Shown in pieces: positions 60,811 through 63,396 of a DNA stretch of 63,396 nt. Numbering within the stretch: position 1 is the stretch's first letter; each line of letters opens with the position of its first letter. The stretch comes from an uncultured Collinsella sp. (lineage in GTDB: Bacteria; Actinomycetota; Coriobacteriia; Coriobacteriales; Coriobacteriaceae). The stretch lies in assembly GCA_900544235.1 (NCBI GenBank), contig UQUL01000007.1:1-63396 (forward strand), read 5' to 3'. The position numbers were made by a program, and so were the translations under genes. The notes below the pieces were generated by a model. The model saw only the letters and a list, made by a program, of their open reading frames with translations. It made no database searches and had not been told where the DNA came from.

Positions 60811-63037
60811 ACTCGCTTGGGGTAACGTCCGCCGCGCCGGCCGCGACTACCTCGTCTACCTTTTGACGCTCACCCTGGGTGTCACGGTCTTCTATGCCTT
60901 TAACACCATCTCGATGCAGGTCGACATCGCCGGAATCGATGAAAAGGGCTTGGCGCAGGTAATGGGCAGCATGCTCGGCAACCTGACGTACTTTTTGGCC
61001 GGTGTCATGGCCTTTTTGATGGTGTATGCCAATAACTTCATCATGAAACGCCGCAAGAAGGAGTTTGGCCTGTACCAGGTGCTCGGCATGGGGCGCGGGC
61101 GCGTTGCCACGATCATGGCGCTCGAGACGGTGATCGTCTCGGTCGTGGCCTTTGTCGCCGGCATTGTGCTGGGCGTGGGACTCTCCCAGCTCATGACGTT
61201 CTTTACGGCCTCGCTCTTTAAGACACAGATCGCCAATTTCCACTTCTTTTTCTCGGTGCATGCGTTCAACCTGACCCTTGTCTGCATGCTCGTAATGTTT
61301 GTGCTCACGTTACTGCTGAACCTGCGCGCCGTTCGTCGTACCAAACTCATCGAGCTTATGGGTGCCGAGCGCCGCAACGAGAGCATCAAGACACGCAACC
61401 CCTGGATCGCGATTGCCATTTTTGCCGTGGGCGTGGTGCTTGTGGGCGTGGCCTATTACCGTCTGCTACGTGATGGGTTCCCGCTAACCGCGACGGACAG
61501 CAAGCTGCAAGAGGCCATGACCCAGTTTGGTATTACGACCGCTATGGTTACCGTGGGCACCTTTGCCCTGTTCTGGGGACTCTCGGGCATGCTCATCAAG
61601 CTGCTGCAGAGCCTGCGCAGCGTGTATTGGCGCGGCCTCAACATGTTTACCGTGCGCCAGCTTGCGGCCAAGGTCAACACGGTGTGCTTTTCGATGGGCG
61701 TCATCGCGATGCTTCTGTTTTTGGCCATCACCTCGGTGACGTGCGGTATGTCGATTGCCAACGTGATGAACGAAAACCTGGAGCGCTATAATCCGGCCGA
61801 CATGTCGCAGACGTATATCTATTACACGCCCGATACGCTCGACTTCTACAAAGAGTCTTTCAATCCGTCTGAGGCCGATCGAATGGTGCTGGCCGATACA
61901 ACGGTCGATTTGTACTCCGCATGGCACGGCGATTGTATCGATCACGATAACGTTGCAGACGGTATTAAGGGCAAGTCGGCGGACAACAACGACGAGACCG
62001 GCAAGAAGGTCAATATCGCCGATGTTGCCGGCGAGCATGTGCAGATCGATTCGTATCTGAGTTACCCGCTTGGCGGCTCGAATCCTTCGGTGACTCCAAG
62101 TGAGATGTGCAAGATCATGGGCGAAAAGCTTCCCAAGGCGTTCGGGGGTAGCAATGCCGATGCGATGGGTCTGTTTGTGACGCCGGCGAGTCAGTACAAC
62201 AAACTGCGTCAGATGATGGGCGAGGAGCCGGTGCATATCGGTCACGACCAGTATCTGCTCGCGTGTGATATGGGCGGCGAGCTGGTCGACATGTACACCA
62301 AGTATATGGCTGGCGGCCATACCCTCACCTTGGGCGGGCATACGCTTAAGCCCGCAGCCGATAAGTCGGACGAAGATACGGCGGCCATCGCCAACTCGGC
62401 GATGGGCAGTAATGGGGGTACCGTCGTCGTTGCCGACGAGCTGTTGTCCCAACTTAATCTGCAGCCGTATTCCAGTAGCCTGCTCGTTAACTACAAACAG
62501 GGGATGGATACGACCGAGGCAGACGAGAGTATTAAATACACTGTGCTCGACAATCTGCTCGTTGACGGCAAGGAGCCGGGGTCGTGGGGAACCTTCATCA
62601 CACGCTCCGAGATGTACACGCAGGCAGCGCAAATGAACGGTCTTATTAGCTACCTAGCCATCTACATCGGCTTTGTATTGGTCGTTGCATGCGCGGCGAT
62701 TCTGTCGATCCAGCAACTCTCCAACGTGGCCGACGGCAGCCGCAGCTATCGTGTGCTGGCACAGATTGGCTGCGACGACCGCCAGATTCGCCATTCGGTG
62801 ATGGCACAGCAAGCGGTATTCTTCCTGTTCCCGCTGGCAGTGGGCCTGGCACACTCCTTTGTGGCACTTAAGGTGATCATCGAGATAGTGAGCATATTCG
62901 GAAATATGAGCATCGGCGGCACCGTGGGCCTCACCTGTGCAATCTTCCTGGCAGCCTACGGCGGTTACTTCCTGGTGACCTACCTCATGAGCACCGGCAT
63001 GGTACAAGCCGCCATAGCCACCCGCTACAGCGAGTAA
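60800..63037 (+). CDS. FtsX-domain ABC permease, BceB-like
   Basis: The 745-residue protein begins with a cytoplasmic start (MLCKLAWGNVRRAGRDYLVY) and has about ten predicted membrane segments with one very large outer loop, roughly residues 330-610, before the last three segments. This plan is typical of BceB/VraG permeases that sense and remove antimicrobial peptides. Start choice is ATG 60800; GTG 60788 is possible. It pairs with the ATPase at 60025. Confidence 0.9.
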   Translation: MLCKLAWGNVRRAGRDYLVYLLTLTLGVTVFYAFNTISMQVDIAGIDEKGLAQVMGSMLGNLTYFLAGVMAFLMVYANNFIMKRRKKEFGLYQVLGMGRGRVATIMALETVIVSVVAFVAGIVLGVGLSQLMTFFTASLFKTQIANFHFFFSVHAFNLTLVCMLVMFVLTLLLNLRAVRRTKLIELMGAERRNESIKTRNPWIAIAIFAVGVVLVGVAYYRLLRDGFPLTATDSKLQEAMTQFGITTAMVTVGTFALFWGLSGMLIKLLQSLRSVYWRGLNMFTVRQLAAKVNTVCFSMGVIAMLLFLAITSVTCGMSIANVMNENLERYNPADMSQTYIYYTPDTLDFYKESFNPSEADRMVLADTTVDLYSAWHGDCIDHDNVADGIKGKSADNNDETGKKVNIADVAGEHVQIDSYLSYPLGGSNPSVTPSEMCKIMGEKLPKAFGGSNADAMGLFVTPASQYNKLRQMMGEEPVHIGHDQYLLACDMGGELVDMYTKYMAGGHTLTLGGHTLKPAADKSDEDTAAIANSAMGSNGGTVVVADELLSQLNLQPYSSSLLVNYKQGMDTTEADESIKYTVLDNLLVDGKEPGSWGTFITRSEMYTQAAQMNGLISYLAIYIGFVLVVACAAILSIQQLSNVADGSRSYRVLAQIGCDDRQIRHSVMAQQAVFFLFPLAVGLAHSFVALKVIIEIVSIFGNMSIGGTVGLTCAIFLAAYGGYFLVTYLMSTGMVQAAIATRYSE

Positions 63038-63073
63038 CAAGCGGGCAAAACCGTCGCAAAATTAGAGGCGTAT

Positions 63074-63117
63074 GACCGCCGCGAAGGGACCAGGGGCCCT
63101 TTCGCGGCGGTTTTTGC
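63074..63117 (+). terminator. Terminator of the ABC operon
   Basis: ACCGCCGCGAA pairs with TTCGCGGCGGT around a short loop, followed by TTTTTG. Confidence 0.92.
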
Positions 63118-63138
63118 CAATCTGGTGCGTCTCAGATA

Positions 63139-63260
63139 CAAGTGAGTAGACTTTTTTGAACCTGCCGAGCACATCGCGACAAATGATCGATGAAACCGCA
63201 GGTTAGAGCTGTGGCGTTTTAGGGCGTGCTCGGCCTTCTGCAAAAAGCCTACTCACTTGG
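63139..63260. repeat. Large inverted repeat near the right end
   Basis: Arms of 34 bases (63139-63172 and 63227-63260) match at about 27 positions, with conserved CAAGTGAGTAG at the ends and GCCGAGCAC inside. The loop contains CGATGAAACCGCAGGT, also found at 58766. It resembles a non-autonomous palindromic element. A further small hairpin (ACCGCC/GGCGGT) lies at 63276-63310. Confidence 0.7.
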
Positions 63261-63348
63261 TTTTTCTGCTAGAAGACCGCCACGAGGGAAGGCAACTCCC
63301 TTACGGCGGTTTGGACGTTTGCCCAGATAAAACCTACCAAAATAAACC

Positions 63349-63396
63349 CTGTCTCTTATACACATCTCCGAGCCCACGAGACGCGTAGTAATCTCG
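63349..63396. other. Illumina Nextera adapter sequence, not genomic
   Basis: 63349-63367 is the 19-base transposon mosaic end, 63368-63382 the standard read-2 adapter, 63383-63390 an 8-base index (GCGTAGTA, which I recall as a Nextera XT index), and 63391-63396 the start of the flow-cell sequence. This is library read-through at a contig end. Confidence 0.97.

Overview
The window looks like a gut actinobacterium of the class Coriobacteriia, most probably a Collinsella-type organism. This is inferred from the GC-rich coding sequence, the tmk-holB-ricT and hpf neighbourhoods, and the density of phosphotransferase (PTS) sugar genes; no 16S gene is present to prove it. The last 48 bases (63349-63396) are Illumina Nextera adapter plus index, so the right edge is a contig end and not biology.

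Region by region. 1-13989 is mostly housekeeping: thymidylate kinase, DNA polymerase III delta-prime and RicT in one operon; a ComF-like phosphoribosyltransferase; an unknown protein with a nuclease-like C-terminus; a solute-binding lipoprotein; the ribosome hibernation factor; a DegV protein; a dehydrogenase with a His/Cys-rich tail; a HEAT-repeat protein; an isocitrate dehydrogenase-type enzyme; and a membrane-anchored SurA-like protein. 14104-14991 is a small DUF2975/XRE regulator pair. 15694-22385 is an amino-sugar locus: a mannose-family PTS (EIIA, YajC-like, EIIB, EIIC, EIID), a GntR repressor, an AgaS-type isomerase/deaminase and a NagA-type deacetylase. 22461-28918 holds a flavodoxin, a first lacX-lacC pair, a remnant of a second nagA, a YhcH/DUF386 protein, tRNA-Thr(CGU), an orphan EIIB that lacks its active-site histidine, galM and a DeoR regulator. 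29027-30259 is a Fic protein under a large palindrome.

30397-45097 is the most striking part: three successive modules of about 5 kb. Each has a lactose-family EIICB permease (lacE-like), a 6-phospho-beta-galactosidase (lacG-like) and a divergent LacI-type repressor, and paired palindromic repeats lie at the module boundaries. A single lactose-type EIIA (lacF, 45312) appears to serve all three. 47269-50278 then gives lacA, lacB, a second lacX and a second lacC. galK-galT with a fourth LacI regulator follow at 50622-54816. An FprA flavodiiron protein, a DeoR regulator and a class II tagatose/fructose-bisphosphate aldolase come next. The end holds a Nudix-Vsr fusion protein and a BceAB-like ABC transporter.

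The genes fit one metabolic plan. Beta-galactosides imported by the three LacE permeases are cut by LacG to galactose-6-phosphate, which LacAB isomerises to tagatose-6-phosphate. N-acetylgalactosamine-type sugars imported by the mannose-family PTS would be deacetylated (NagA) and deaminated/isomerised (AgaS) to the same tagatose-6-phosphate. LacC and the class II aldolase finish the route to triose phosphates. Free galactose goes through galM-galK-galT; galE is not in the window. No lacD-type class I aldolase is present. This set would suit mucin or milk glycan use, which is inference. The four LacI regulators are each flanked by their own version of one operator (core ACGTTAAC or ACGTTG), and a second shared word, GAACGGT, recurs upstream of most of these operons.
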